The notes under the pieces are model-generated. The model was not told where the DNA came from. It ran no database searches and was given only the letters and a program-made list of their open reading frames with translations. The position numbers and the translations under genes were made by a program. Below, piece after piece: positions 34,061 to 42,643 of a stretch of DNA of 64,000 bases (position 1 is the first letter of the stretch; every line of letters starts with the position of its first letter). The DNA is from Dyella amyloliquefaciens (lineage in GTDB: Bacteria; Pseudomonadota; Gammaproteobacteria; Xanthomonadales; Rhodanobacteraceae): NCBI RefSeq assembly GCF_004296575.1, contig NZ_SAYT01000005.1:620001-684000 (forward strand), written 5' to 3'.

Positions 34061-35277
34061 AGGGCTTGAACATTCTTGGTAGCGCGATCGTCCTTGCACT
34101 GGCCTTCGGCGGCAGCGCGTCCGCCGCCCAGCAGGATCCGCCGATCACGCTGGATACCCATGTCGACATTCCCTTTGGCTTGATGCACGAGACGCGCTTC
34201 GACGTCGGCAAGTCCACGCCGTTGCAGGTGGATCTGGACAAGATGAAGCGCGGCGGCCTCGATTCGGCCTTCTTCATCGTCTACGTCGAGCAGGGCCCGC
34301 TGACGCCGGAGGGCTACAAGCATGCGATGGACGAAGCGAAGCAGAAATACGACGCCATCGACCTGATGGTGCGCACCTACCCCAACCGCATTGCCCTGGC
34401 CACTTCGCCGGCACAGGTGCGCGCCAACAAGGCAGCCGGCAAGCTCTCGGCCATGATCGGTGTCGAGAACGGCTATTCGCTGGGACACGACATCAAGAAT
34501 CTCGACGCGGCCTACAAGCGCGGCGCGCGTTACGTGGGCCTCGCCCATATGGGCAACAACGACCTGTGCACCAGTTCCACGCCGGAAGCGAGCCTGGGCG
34601 ACACGCCGCTGCCCGAGTACGGCCTCACCGACTTCGGGCGCGCCGTCGTCAAGCGCGACAACGAACTGGGCATCATGGTCGACGTGTCGCACTCGTCCGA
34701 CCAGTGCGTGCGCGACGTACTGGCCGTGTCCACGGCGCCCGTCATTGCCTCCCATTCGTCGGCGCGCGCGCTCGATATCCATCCCCGCAATCTTTCCGAC
34801 GAACTGCTGCGCGCCATCGCCGCCAAGGGCGGTGTGATCCAGGTGGTCGCCGTGCAGGATTTCATCCGGCTTGACCCGGCTCGCGAACTCGCCATCAAGG
34901 CGCTGCAGGCCCAGGTTGCCAAGCAGGCTGGCGACAAGGAGTTCGACAGCGAGAAGCTCGAGTACCTGCCCGCCTACATTGAAGGCATGAAGCGCATCGA
35001 TGCGGCGCTACCGCCGCCAACCGTCGACGATTATGTCGCGCACATCAAGCACATCGCGGAGGTCGCGGGCATCGATCACGTAGGCGTCGCTTCGGATTTC
35101 GACGGTGGCGGTGGTGTCGCCGGGTGGAACGACGCAACGCAGACGCGCAACCTCACCGCAGCGTTGCGGCGGGCAGGCTTCAGCGACCAGGACATTGCCA
35201 AGATCTGGGGTGGCAACTTGTTGCGTGTATGGGGCGAAGTGGAGCAGCACGCCACGGCCGGTCATGCGAAGCGCTAA
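34057..35277 (+). CDS. Exported M19 membrane-type dipeptidase
   Basis: A 406-residue zinc dipeptidase with signal peptide (ILGSAIVLALAFGGSASA). Metal and active-site segments are DTHVDIP (H35, D37), MIGVENGYSLG (bridging Glu), GLAHMGNNDL, DVSHSS, PVIASHSSARAL and GVASDFDGGGG. M19 enzymes cleave dipeptides including those with a C-terminal D-residue, which fits turnover of murein-derived peptides. It is translationally coupled to lysA by ATGA and its end overlaps the next gene by 14 bases. Confidence 0.92.
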   Translation: MKGLNILGSAIVLALAFGGSASAAQQDPPITLDTHVDIPFGLMHETRFDVGKSTPLQVDLDKMKRGGLDSAFFIVYVEQGPLTPEGYKHAMDEAKQKYDAIDLMVRTYPNRIALATSPAQVRANKAAGKLSAMIGVENGYSLGHDIKNLDAAYKRGARYVGLAHMGNNDLCTSSTPEASLGDTPLPEYGLTDFGRAVVKRDNELGIMVDVSHSSDQCVRDVLAVSTAPVIASHSSARALDIHPRNLSDELLRAIAAKGGVIQVVAVQDFIRLDPARELAIKALQAQVAKQAGDKEFDSEKLEYLPAYIEGMKRIDAALPPPTVDDYVAHIKHIAEVAGIDHVGVASDFDGGGGVAGWNDATQTRNLTAALRRAGFSDQDIAKIWGGNLLRVWGEVEQHATAGHAKR

Positions 35278-36832
35278 GTCCGCAGCCGCGGGATGGCTGC
35301 GCGCAGGGCGCGTTGCCGTCGCGCTTGTAGGTGCGGTGATCGCCACTTCGGCGATTGCCGCCCAACCAGATCCCAAGCTCGACGCCATCGTCGATACCGT
35401 AGCGGCCCGCTATCACCTCGCCGGCGTGGCGGTGGGCGTGATCGATCACGGCAAGGTCGTCTATACCCATACGAAAGGGGAACGCACGGCCGGCTCGGGC
35501 GAGGCCATCGACGCGGACACGCTGTTCAAGATCGCCTCCAACAGCAAGGCGATGACCAGCACCCTGCTCGCCCGCCTCGTGCAGGAAGGCAAGCTGCGCT
35601 GGGACGACCCGGTACGCAAATACCTGCCCGCATTCCGCATGAACGATCCCTGGGTCACCGAACACATGCAGGTCGGCGACCTGCTCACGCATCGCAGCGG
35701 CCTGCGTGAAGGCGCGGGCGACCTGATGCTGTGGCCCGAGCCCAACGCGTTCACGCGGGAGGACATCCTCCACGGACTTGCCTACCTGAAGCCTGCCTAC
35801 AGCTTCCGTGCGGGATACGCGTACGACAACCTGCTTTACGTGATCGCGGGCGAGGTGGCTGCTGCGGCAGGGCATGACCGCTATGACGCGCTGCTGCGTC
35901 GCGAAGTGTTCGGGCCGCTCGGCCTGTCACGCTGCCAGATCGGCCGCTGGAATCGCGATGCCGTCGGCAACGTTGCACAGCCTCACGCACGCGAAGACGG
36001 ACGCACCGTGGTCGTCAATGCGGACGATGCCATCGTTCCCGATATCACCTCGGCCGCTGCGGGAGGCGTGCGCTGCAGTCTCAATGACATGCTCACCTGG
36101 GCGCACAACTGGCTGACACCCACAACCACGCAGCTTGCCTGGCTATCACCCGCGCAGCGGCAGATCCTGTGGACGCCGTATACGCCCATGCCGATCGCGA
36201 AGCTCCGTCGCGAGTGGGATGGCACGCGCTTCTATGCCTACGGCTACGGCTGGCGGATCGCCGATGTCGATGGCGAGTTCACCGTGTCGCACACGGGTAC
36301 GCTCTCGGGCATGTATTCGGCGATGGTGCTGTTGCCAAACCGGCAATCCGGTTTCGTGGTGCTGATCAACAGCGAAGCCGAAGACGCACGCACCGTACTG
36401 ATCGAGACGCTGACCAAGCACTTCACCCAGCCCGCCGATCCACACGACGTGAACTGGTACGCCGACCAGCTCGACGCTGCTGCGGCAGCACCCGAACACA
36501 AGGCACCCGAACCCGTGTCGCAACCGGCGACCGTGAAGGAACTCGGCGCCCAGCTCGGCCAGTGGCGTGACCCATGGTTCGGCACGATCAGCTTGTGCCC
36601 GCGTGATGGTGCGGTGCGCTTCACCGCCACCAAGTCGCCTCGCTTGGTGGGCACGGTGATGCGAGCCGGGCAGCGCTACCTGGTGCACTGGGACAAGGGC
36701 GAAGTCGACGCATGGATGGACTTCCCCAAGCATCCGGGCGAGCCGATGCACATGAGCAAGGTCGACCCGGCTGCCGATTTCAGCAACGACTTCGAGGATC
36801 TCTCCTTCCATCGGGAGCGTGCCTGTGAATAG
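35264..36832 (+). CDS. Exported beta-lactamase-fold serine hydrolase (class C/DD-peptidase-like) I
   Basis: A 522-residue protein with signal peptide (VAVALVGAVIATSAIAA). The catalytic motif SNSK is S92-K95, with YDN in RAGYAYDNLLY as the second motif and HTG in FTVSHTGTLSGM as third-motif equivalent. A C-terminal beta domain of about 110 residues follows from about 410. Relatives include D-aminopeptidases, esterases and DD-peptidases, so a D-amino-acid peptide substrate fits the neighbours (M19 and VanX-type dipeptidases), but the specificity cannot be read from sequence. The start ATG overlaps the previous gene by 14 bases. Confidence 0.88.
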   Translation: MRSAKSAAAGWLRAGRVAVALVGAVIATSAIAAQPDPKLDAIVDTVAARYHLAGVAVGVIDHGKVVYTHTKGERTAGSGEAIDADTLFKIASNSKAMTSTLLARLVQEGKLRWDDPVRKYLPAFRMNDPWVTEHMQVGDLLTHRSGLREGAGDLMLWPEPNAFTREDILHGLAYLKPAYSFRAGYAYDNLLYVIAGEVAAAAGHDRYDALLRREVFGPLGLSRCQIGRWNRDAVGNVAQPHAREDGRTVVVNADDAIVPDITSAAAGGVRCSLNDMLTWAHNWLTPTTTQLAWLSPAQRQILWTPYTPMPIAKLRREWDGTRFYAYGYGWRIADVDGEFTVSHTGTLSGMYSAMVLLPNRQSGFVVLINSEAEDARTVLIETLTKHFTQPADPHDVNWYADQLDAAAAAPEHKAPEPVSQPATVKELGAQLGQWRDPWFGTISLCPRDGAVRFTATKSPRLVGTVMRAGQRYLVHWDKGEVDAWMDFPKHPGEPMHMSKVDPAADFSNDFEDLSFHRERACE

Positions 36833-37544
36833 CGCCGTTAGCTCCACCCTCTTCCTTGCCGCCCTGCTGTTGGGCACAGAGGCGACGGCGGACGGCACGC
36901 CGACGCTGTCACCTGCAAAGACCGCCGCGCAGGCGGGTCTGGTGGACATCCGCCAGCTCGCCCCCGACATCGCCGAGGACATCAAGTACGCCGGCAGCGA
37001 CAACTTCGTGGGCACGCCGGTGGATGGTTATCTCGCACCCAAGTGCTTTCTTCTCAAGCCCGCGGCCGAGGCGCTGGCGCGCGTGGAGCGCGATCTGCGC
37101 GCACAGCATCGCCGCCTGCAGATCTTCGACTGCTATCGCCCTGCACGTGCGGTGGCGCATTTCGTGCGCTGGGCAGGCGACCTTTCGGACCAGCGCACCA
37201 AGCCCGAACATTATCCCGACCTGGACAAGCGTGCCCTGCTCGGTGACTACATCGCCCCGGTGTCGGGCCACAGCCGCGGTGCGACGACCGATCTCACCCT
37301 CATGCAGTGCGATGCCCATGACACGCACTGCAAGCCGCTCGACATGGGCACCTCGTTCGATTACTTCGGCACGCTGGCGAACACCGAATCGCCGAAGGCG
37401 ACGTCCGCACAGCATGCCAACCGCGAACTGCTGCGCGCCGCGATGGAACGCGAAGGTTTCCGTAATTACTCCATGGAATGGTGGCATTACACCCTGACGC
37501 CCGAGCCAACCCCCGACACGATCTACGACGTACCCGTGCAGTAA
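36825..37544 (+). CDS. D-alanyl-D-alanine dipeptidase, VanX type (M15D)
   Basis: A 239-residue exported zinc peptidase. A signal peptide (TLFLAALLLGTEATADG) is followed by the VanX fold: R105 (DCYRPARA), H149 and D156 (SGHSRGATTDLTL), E218 and H221 (EWWHYTL). H149, D156 and H221 bind zinc and E218 is the catalytic base. It hydrolyses D-Ala-D-Ala; away from vancomycin-resistance operons such enzymes (DdpX) serve in murein-peptide recycling or nutrition. No vanH/vanA or vanRS homologues are nearby. The GTG at 36825 has GGGAG seven bases upstream and overlaps the previous gene's end. Confidence 0.93.
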   Translation: MNSAVSSTLFLAALLLGTEATADGTPTLSPAKTAAQAGLVDIRQLAPDIAEDIKYAGSDNFVGTPVDGYLAPKCFLLKPAAEALARVERDLRAQHRRLQIFDCYRPARAVAHFVRWAGDLSDQRTKPEHYPDLDKRALLGDYIAPVSGHSRGATTDLTLMQCDAHDTHCKPLDMGTSFDYFGTLANTESPKATSAQHANRELLRAAMEREGFRNYSMEWWHYTLTPEPTPDTIYDVPVQ

Positions 37545-37575
37545 CCATCTACCTCCGATGACAAGGTTCGTACCG

Positions 37576-38625
37576 ATGCGCACGTTCGCCTTGCTGTGCT
37601 CCCTGCTGCTGTGTGCGGCCAGTCACGCCGCCTCGACCGACACGACCGGCATCGCCGCGATGATGAAGGCCTACCAGGGCGACGTGCCCAGTGCGTCACT
37701 GCTGGTCATCAAGGATGGCAAGGTCGTGCTGCGCAAGAGCTACGGCCTGGCTGTCGTCGAGTCGCACGAGGCCGCCACGCCCGACACCAACTACCGGCTT
37801 GCGTCAGTGAGCAAGCAGTTCACCGCCGCGGGCATCCTGCTGCTGTCGGAACGCGGCAAGCTCTCGCTCGATGATCGCGTACGCCGCTGGCTGCCTGAAC
37901 TCAACGCAGCGCACGACACCATCACCATCCGGCAGCTGCTCGATCACAGTGGCGGCCTGATCGATTACGAAGACCTGATGCCGGCCGATGTCACCGACCA
38001 GATCAGCGATGCCGGTGTGCTGAAGTTGCTTGCCGCGGAACCGCGCAGCTATTTCGCACCGGGAACCTCATATCGCTACAGCAACGGCGGCTACGTGCTG
38101 TTGGGCCTGATCATCGAGCGCGCCTCCGGCCAGACGTTGCCGGATTTCCTGCGCCAGCACATCTTTCAGCCCCTGGGCATGACGCACACCCTGCTCTATC
38201 AACGCGGCGGTCCGGATGTGCCACATCGCGCCTACGGCTACAGCGAAGAGAACGGTCACTGGGTGCGCACCGACCAGAGTTCCACCAGCGCCACGCGCGG
38301 CGACGGCGGCATCTATTCGTCCATCGACGATATGGCGAAATGGGACGCCGCGCTCTACGACCACCGCCTGCTCTCGGACGCCTCGCGCAACGCAGCCTTC
38401 AGTGCACAGAACAAGGTGACAGGCGAGGAAGACGTCGACAGCTACGGCTACGGCTGGCGCATCCACGGCGACGTGCGCTGGCACTCGGGCGAGACCATGG
38501 GCTTTCGCAACGTGATCATCCGCTGGCCGAAACAGCATCTCACCGTGGTGATGCTGACCAATCGGAATGATCCGGAGCCGTATCACATGGCGCTGGCGAT
38601 CGGGCAGCGATTCCTTCAGCCGTAA
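37576..38625 (+). CDS. Exported beta-lactamase-fold serine hydrolase II
   Basis: A 349-residue single-domain serine hydrolase with signal peptide (FALLCSLLLCAASHAA). The nucleophile motif SVSK is S77-K80, YSN appears in TSYRYSNGGYVLLG, and HSGETMGFRN gives the third motif. This is the compact beta-lactamase/DD-carboxypeptidase family. It is 31 bases after the VanX-type gene and appears to be the last of the rightward set. The start at 37576 has AAGG eight bases before it; an ATG at 37558 lacks a ribosome site. It shares only motif-level similarity with the larger hydrolase upstream, so a recent tandem duplication is unlikely. Confidence 0.88.
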   Translation: MRTFALLCSLLLCAASHAASTDTTGIAAMMKAYQGDVPSASLLVIKDGKVVLRKSYGLAVVESHEAATPDTNYRLASVSKQFTAAGILLLSERGKLSLDDRVRRWLPELNAAHDTITIRQLLDHSGGLIDYEDLMPADVTDQISDAGVLKLLAAEPRSYFAPGTSYRYSNGGYVLLGLIIERASGQTLPDFLRQHIFQPLGMTHTLLYQRGGPDVPHRAYGYSEENGHWVRTDQSSTSATRGDGGIYSSIDDMAKWDAALYDHRLLSDASRNAAFSAQNKVTGEEDVDSYGYGWRIHGDVRWHSGETMGFRNVIIRWPKQHLTVVMLTNRNDPEPYHMALAIGQRFLQP

Positions 38626-38837
38626 GCCACCAGGCCGGGCAGCACCAGCAGACAGGGCTGGTCCATCACGACACGCGTGCCGCGCCGAGTCCGCGATGCT
38701 TCCCGTTCGGCAAGGTGCGTGGCGAACTCCACGGCGTCGAACAACAACGAACGACGCCCCGTGGGCCGGCCATCGCGCAGCACGGTCCACATGCCGTGCT
38801 GGCGCGCAAGGACATATTCGACGGGGTAGACGCTCAT
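38616..38837 (-). CDS. Small hypothetical protein, 73 aa
   Basis: Short protein of the pattern VEYVLARQHGMWTVLRDGR, then LLFDAVEFATHLAEREASRT, resembling the small single-domain proteins (DUF2188-like) that repeat the word trp-x-val followed by a helix of Ala and Glu. It has no membrane segment. Its end overlaps the convergent serine hydrolase gene by ten bases. The function is unknown and the ribosome site is weak; the coding call rests on the family-like pattern. Confidence 0.6.
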   Translation of the reverse strand: MSVYPVEYVLARQHGMWTVLRDGRPTGRRSLLFDAVEFATHLAEREASRTRRGTRVVMDQPCLLVLPGLVAYG

Positions 38838-38958
38838 GGGAAATGCCGTATTGCGGGATTTCCTACAAGGCTAGAGGTCACCCTCTGGCAACAACATCAG
38901 ACTTTTCCGAAAACGGCGAACGGCCAGGACCGATAGTCAGAGAGGCGCGCTTGCCGGG

Positions 38959-39657
38959 TCAGGGGCCAAGCCGGGCGGGCGCGAAGTCGAGCACCTGCGA
39001 CGTATAGCTTTCGACCACGAGGCTGAAAGGCCGGTTGTCCTGATCGAACAGCACGGCGCGGTGCTCCAGTACATGTCGCGGAATGTCCAACGCGCCGCCC
39101 TTCGACGCAGGCACCGGCGCACCGCTTTCCCAACCCTGCGGCAGCGGCGACCACAACAGCTCGGCCGACAGGGTCTGGCGGCGGAAATGCAGCGGCTGCA
39201 CCACCTTGCCGAACGGCATATCGGTGGAGTCCAGCTCGTGGTTCATGGCGTCGGTGAGGCGCGAAGGCACGTACCAGTTGTCGGCTTCGGACAACACGCG
39301 ATCGCCGCAGGCGAGCTGCACGCGGCGATAGCGCACCAGCTCATCCGGACCGATGGCCAGCTGCTTGCGCGCGTCGTCAGGCAGCGGCTTGTCTTCGCCA
39401 CGCACCCGCTCCGCCACCACCTTTGCTTCGGGCGCGAGGTGATGCGCGCCACACCAGCGTTCCAGCGTCAGCGTTGCGCTGGGATGGCTCAGCAGGTCGG
39501 CGTTGAGCGTCTGCAGCAGCGCCAGCACTTCGATCCGCGAGGTGGCATCGTCGCTCCACGGCGCCTCAGGCGTGCGGGCGGGCGCCGGTGTCACCAGCAG
39601 GCTGCCACCCAGACCAATCGCGCAGGCCGCAACCGCGCCTCGACGGATCGCGCGCAT
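38959..39657 (-). CDS. Exported chorismate-lyase-like (UbiC-like) protein
   Basis: A 232-residue protein with an N-terminal signal-like stretch (GAVAACAIGLGGSLLVTPAPA). The body resembles the UbiC/UTRA-like fold: RYRRVQLACGDRVLSEADNW, VPSRLTDAMNHELDSTDMPF, GKVVQPLHFRRQTLSAELLW and HRAVLFDQDNRPFSLVVESY. Chorismate lyases are cytoplasmic, so a secretion signal would be unusual and suggests a changed role. It is coupled to trpE: an in-frame GTG at 39663 overlaps the trpE stop as GTGA, with an ATG two codons later. Since TrpE also uses chorismate, the pairing is notable. The assignment is tentative. Confidence 0.65.
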   Translation of the reverse strand: MRAIRRGAVAACAIGLGGSLLVTPAPARTPEAPWSDDATSRIEVLALLQTLNADLLSHPSATLTLERWCGAHHLAPEAKVVAERVRGEDKPLPDDARKQLAIGPDELVRYRRVQLACGDRVLSEADNWYVPSRLTDAMNHELDSTDMPFGKVVQPLHFRRQTLSAELLWSPLPQGWESGAPVPASKGGALDIPRHVLEHRAVLFDQDNRPFSLVVESYTSQVLDFAPARLGP

Positions 39658-39659
39658 GC

Positions 39660-41135
39660 TCACAAGCCCTTCGCAGCCTGCGCCACGGCGCGGAACAGCG
39701 CGCGGCCCTTGTTCATCGTCTCCTCCCACTCGGAGGCGGGATCGGAGTCGTACACGATGCCTGCGCCGGCCTGGACGTGCAGACGTCCATCCTGGATCAC
39801 CGCCGTGCGGATCGCGATGGCGGTGTCCGCATCGCCCCACCAGCCGATCCAGCCGATCGCGCCGGCGTAGATGTTGCGCTTGTAGGGCTCCAGCTCCTGG
39901 ATGATCTCCAGCGCGCGGATCTTCGGTGCACCACTGAGCGTGCCCGCCGGGAAGGTGGCCTTGAGCACGTCCATGTAGCCCACGTCAGGACGCACGTCAC
40001 CCTGCACCTGCGAGACGATGTGCATCACGTGCGAGTAGCGCTCGACCACGAAGGATTCGCTCACCTCGACGCTGCCGGTCTCGCTGATGCGGCCGATGTC
40101 GTTGCGTCCGAGATCGATCAGCATCACGTGCTCGGCGCGCTCCTTCGGATCGGCCAGCAGTTCGGCTTCCAGCGCCTGGTCTTCCTCGTCGGTGGCGCCG
40201 CGCTTGCGCGTGCCGGCGAGCGGACGCACTACCACCTTGCCGTCCTTGAGGCGCGCCAGGATTTCCGGCGAGGAACCCACGATCTGCGTCTGCCCCAGGT
40301 CGACGAAGTACATGTACGGCGACGGGTTCAGTGCGCGCAGCGCGCGGTACACATCTACCGGGCGCGCATTGAAGCCCACGCTCAGGCGCTGCGAAGGCAC
40401 CACCTGGAAGATGTCGCCGGCGCGGATGTATTCCTTCGCGCGCTCCACCATCGCCTCGAATTCCTCCTTGGTGAAGGAGGACTTGAAGTCGCTTTCATCC
40501 AGCGCCGTGCTCTGGTTGAGCTGCGGATACGACACGCCGCTCTGGCGCAGTCGGTAGACCAACGCATCGAGGCGGCGCTGCGCTTCGGCGTAGGCGTGCG
40601 GCTGCGACGGGTCCGCGTGCACGATCAGGTACAGGCGGCCCTTGAGGTTGTCGAATACGGCCACTTCTTCGGCCAGCATCAGCAGCACGTCGGGCGTGCC
40701 GAGCTCGTCCGCGCGATCCCACTGCGCCAGGCGCGGCTCGATATAGCCGATGGTCTCGAAGCCGAAGTAGCCCACCAGTCCGCCACTGAACGCGGGCAGC
40801 TGCGGCAGGCGCGGCACGTCGTACTGCTTGCGCAGCACTTCGATCTCGCCCAGTGGGTCTTCGACGTGGCGACGCTCGGTCACTTCACCGGCGTCCTCCA
40901 CTTCCAGCTCATGCCCGCGCAGCCGGTACACGCGCTTCGCCGGCAGGCCGATGATCGAATAGCGTCCCCAGGTGGCGCCGCCCTCGACCGACTCGAACAG
41001 GAAGGTATACGGGCCGTCGGCCAGCTTCAGGTACACCGACAGCGGCGTGTCGAGATCAGAGAACACCTCGCGCACCAGCGGGATGCGGGTATGGCCCTGC
41101 GCTGCCAGTGCGTCGAATTCGTCGCGGGAAATCAC
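39660..41135 (-). CDS. trpE: Anthranilate synthase component I
   Basis: A 491-residue chorismate-using enzyme making anthranilate with TrpG. The N-terminal part carries the LLESVEGG-type feedback site (YTFLFESVEGGATWGRYSII). The C-terminal chorismate-binding domain has IRAGDIFQVVPSQRL, SPYMYFVDLG, VVRPLAGTRKRG, MLIDLGRNDIGRI and PAGTLSGAPKIRALEII. The start codon is a GTG at 41135 with no obvious ribosome site. It stands about 24 kb from trpGDC. Confidence 0.97.
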   Translation of the reverse strand: MISRDEFDALAAQGHTRIPLVREVFSDLDTPLSVYLKLADGPYTFLFESVEGGATWGRYSIIGLPAKRVYRLRGHELEVEDAGEVTERRHVEDPLGEIEVLRKQYDVPRLPQLPAFSGGLVGYFGFETIGYIEPRLAQWDRADELGTPDVLLMLAEEVAVFDNLKGRLYLIVHADPSQPHAYAEAQRRLDALVYRLRQSGVSYPQLNQSTALDESDFKSSFTKEEFEAMVERAKEYIRAGDIFQVVPSQRLSVGFNARPVDVYRALRALNPSPYMYFVDLGQTQIVGSSPEILARLKDGKVVVRPLAGTRKRGATDEEDQALEAELLADPKERAEHVMLIDLGRNDIGRISETGSVEVSESFVVERYSHVMHIVSQVQGDVRPDVGYMDVLKATFPAGTLSGAPKIRALEIIQELEPYKRNIYAGAIGWIGWWGDADTAIAIRTAVIQDGRLHVQAGAGIVYDSDPASEWEETMNKGRALFRAVAQAAKGL

Positions 41136-41286
41136 GTGGGGAGTGTCCGGTTGGGCGAGCTTGAACGGCCATTGTAGGGGCCCTTCGCGGCGAACCGAAA
41201 TCCGTGTACGGCTTGTCCGCGCGCGATTGCGCGCCTAACCTTGCCCCATCAATGCTCGAAGCGGCACTGCAGGGGAATCGTTGGGT

Positions 41287-42510
41287 ATGGACCACAGCTG
41301 TCTGATCCTTTCCGGCCGCCTGCTCGACGGGCAGGACCTGGCCACGGTCCAAGCACGCCTGGCGGCGGCTTTCGGCATGGAAATGGCGGGTTTTCGCGAG
41401 CGTGTGTTTGAACGCGCCCCCCTGATCATCCGCCGCGGGCTGGACACCGCCACCGCCGACGCTCAGGCGGCTCAGTTGCGCGGCATGGGCGTCGAGGCCG
41501 ACGTGCTGCCCGACAGCGACCGGCTGGCCTGGCTGCGCCGGGACGGGCAGATCCGCGGCCCCATCCCCGAGGAAGCCCTGTCCCGCTACGCCCACGCGGG
41601 CGACCAGTGGTGCCACGACGGTGGACAGGCCTGGTTCGACTGGGTCCACGCGACATCGCCCTTCCCGCCACTGCCCGAACCGGATCCGGAAGACGTGGCG
41701 CTGGAAGAGGCGGCCGCCCACGAGCCGCCACCGCTGGAGTCCGTGATGGAGCCACCAGCGCTGGAAGCCACCATGGAGCCCCCCCCACTTCCACCCATGC
41801 CCGAGGCCACCCCGCCGCCGGCCGCACCTGCCGCCAAGGCGCCGCTATCCACTGGCGCCGTCGTGGCCTCGCTATTCGGATTGCTGACGCTGCTGTATCG
41901 CCCGTTGGCACCCATCGCCGTGCTGCTGGCATTGGGCGTGCTGATCTATCTGTATCGGCGCCCGCTGCTGCGCGGCCGGGTCTTCGCCGTCGCCGCGCTG
42001 CTGCTGGGCGCCACGGCATGGCTGCTATGGATGCACCAGCCGGCGCCGGCGCCTGTAGCGCAACCCTATGTGCCACGCCCGTTGAAGCCGCTGCCGTCCG
42101 ATCTTGCCCCAGTGGCGCAGGCGCCCACCGAGTGCACGGCCAAGGCACCGCCGCCGAAGAACGACGAGGATCGTTTCCTGCTCACCGGCCAGCGTCTGCT
42201 CACCGGACGAGCACAGCGCAAGGGCGATACCTATGTCGCGGAAGTCGCGGTATCGGTGAGCGACGACTGCCAGCCCAGCGCCCTGCAGCTCTATGTGTTC
42301 CGCCACGGCGTGTTCCTCGGCCCGGCGCTGGACAAAGCGGCGAGCCTTGCCACCACCAGGCTCGCCAACTTCGACCTCATCGACGACCAGCACCTGAGCG
42401 TGACGCTGGCGCAATGCACGGAGAAGCCGGGCGATTGCGCGGCTACCACGGTGAAGCAGTTCGCGGTGATGCCGGGCGGTGGTGGCTGGACGTTGGGCGA
42501 GATCAAGTAG
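41287..42510 (+). CDS. Membrane protein with a GYF-like segment and proline-rich linker
   Basis: A 407-residue protein of unknown role. The first 75 residues form a small alpha/beta domain (LILSGRLLDGQDLATVQARL). A GYF_2-like segment (RDGQIRGPIPEEALSRY) follows at about 80-115, then a Pro/Glu-rich linker at 120-185, two hydrophobic stretches at about 193-222 and 232-245 (membrane helices), and a C-terminal extracytoplasmic domain containing a few cysteines. Similar modular organisation is seen in the GYF_2 protein at 3030-3881. An alternative TTG start lies at 41281, closer to the AGGGGA ribosome site. Confidence 0.75.
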   Translation: MDHSCLILSGRLLDGQDLATVQARLAAAFGMEMAGFRERVFERAPLIIRRGLDTATADAQAAQLRGMGVEADVLPDSDRLAWLRRDGQIRGPIPEEALSRYAHAGDQWCHDGGQAWFDWVHATSPFPPLPEPDPEDVALEEAAAHEPPPLESVMEPPALEATMEPPPLPPMPEATPPPAAPAAKAPLSTGAVVASLFGLLTLLYRPLAPIAVLLALGVLIYLYRRPLLRGRVFAVAALLLGATAWLLWMHQPAPAPVAQPYVPRPLKPLPSDLAPVAQAPTECTAKAPPPKNDEDRFLLTGQRLLTGRAQRKGDTYVAEVAVSVSDDCQPSALQLYVFRHGVFLGPALDKAASLATTRLANFDLIDDQHLSVTLAQCTEKPGDCAATTVKQFAVMPGGGGWTLGEIK

Positions 42511-42529
42511 CACCTCGTCGCCGTCGCTT

Positions 42530-42632
42530 TTGTGGGAGCGCACCCTGTGCGCGACTGCGAGGCAGCGCAGAACATCGCAAGAAGCGGCATCACCGCTCCG
42601 TTGGCTGTCGCGCACAGGGTGCGCTCCCACAA
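42530..42632. repeat. REP-type inverted repeat pair
   Basis: A 26-base arm at 42530-42555 (core GGAGCGCACCCTGTGCGCGA) has a perfect inverse copy at 42607-42632, separated by 51 bases. Each arm also folds on itself (GCGCAC...GTGCGC). It is located between convergent genes. A related pair lies at 47472-47547, indicating a dispersed family of the REP/BIME kind. Confidence 0.9.
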
Positions 42633-42643
42633 GGAGCCGGAGG

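Noticed and set aside
36825-37544. Vancomycin-resistance operon
   Set aside because: Only the VanX-type gene is present; there is no D-lactate dehydrogenase, ligase or VanRS-like gene, and the enzyme is exported.
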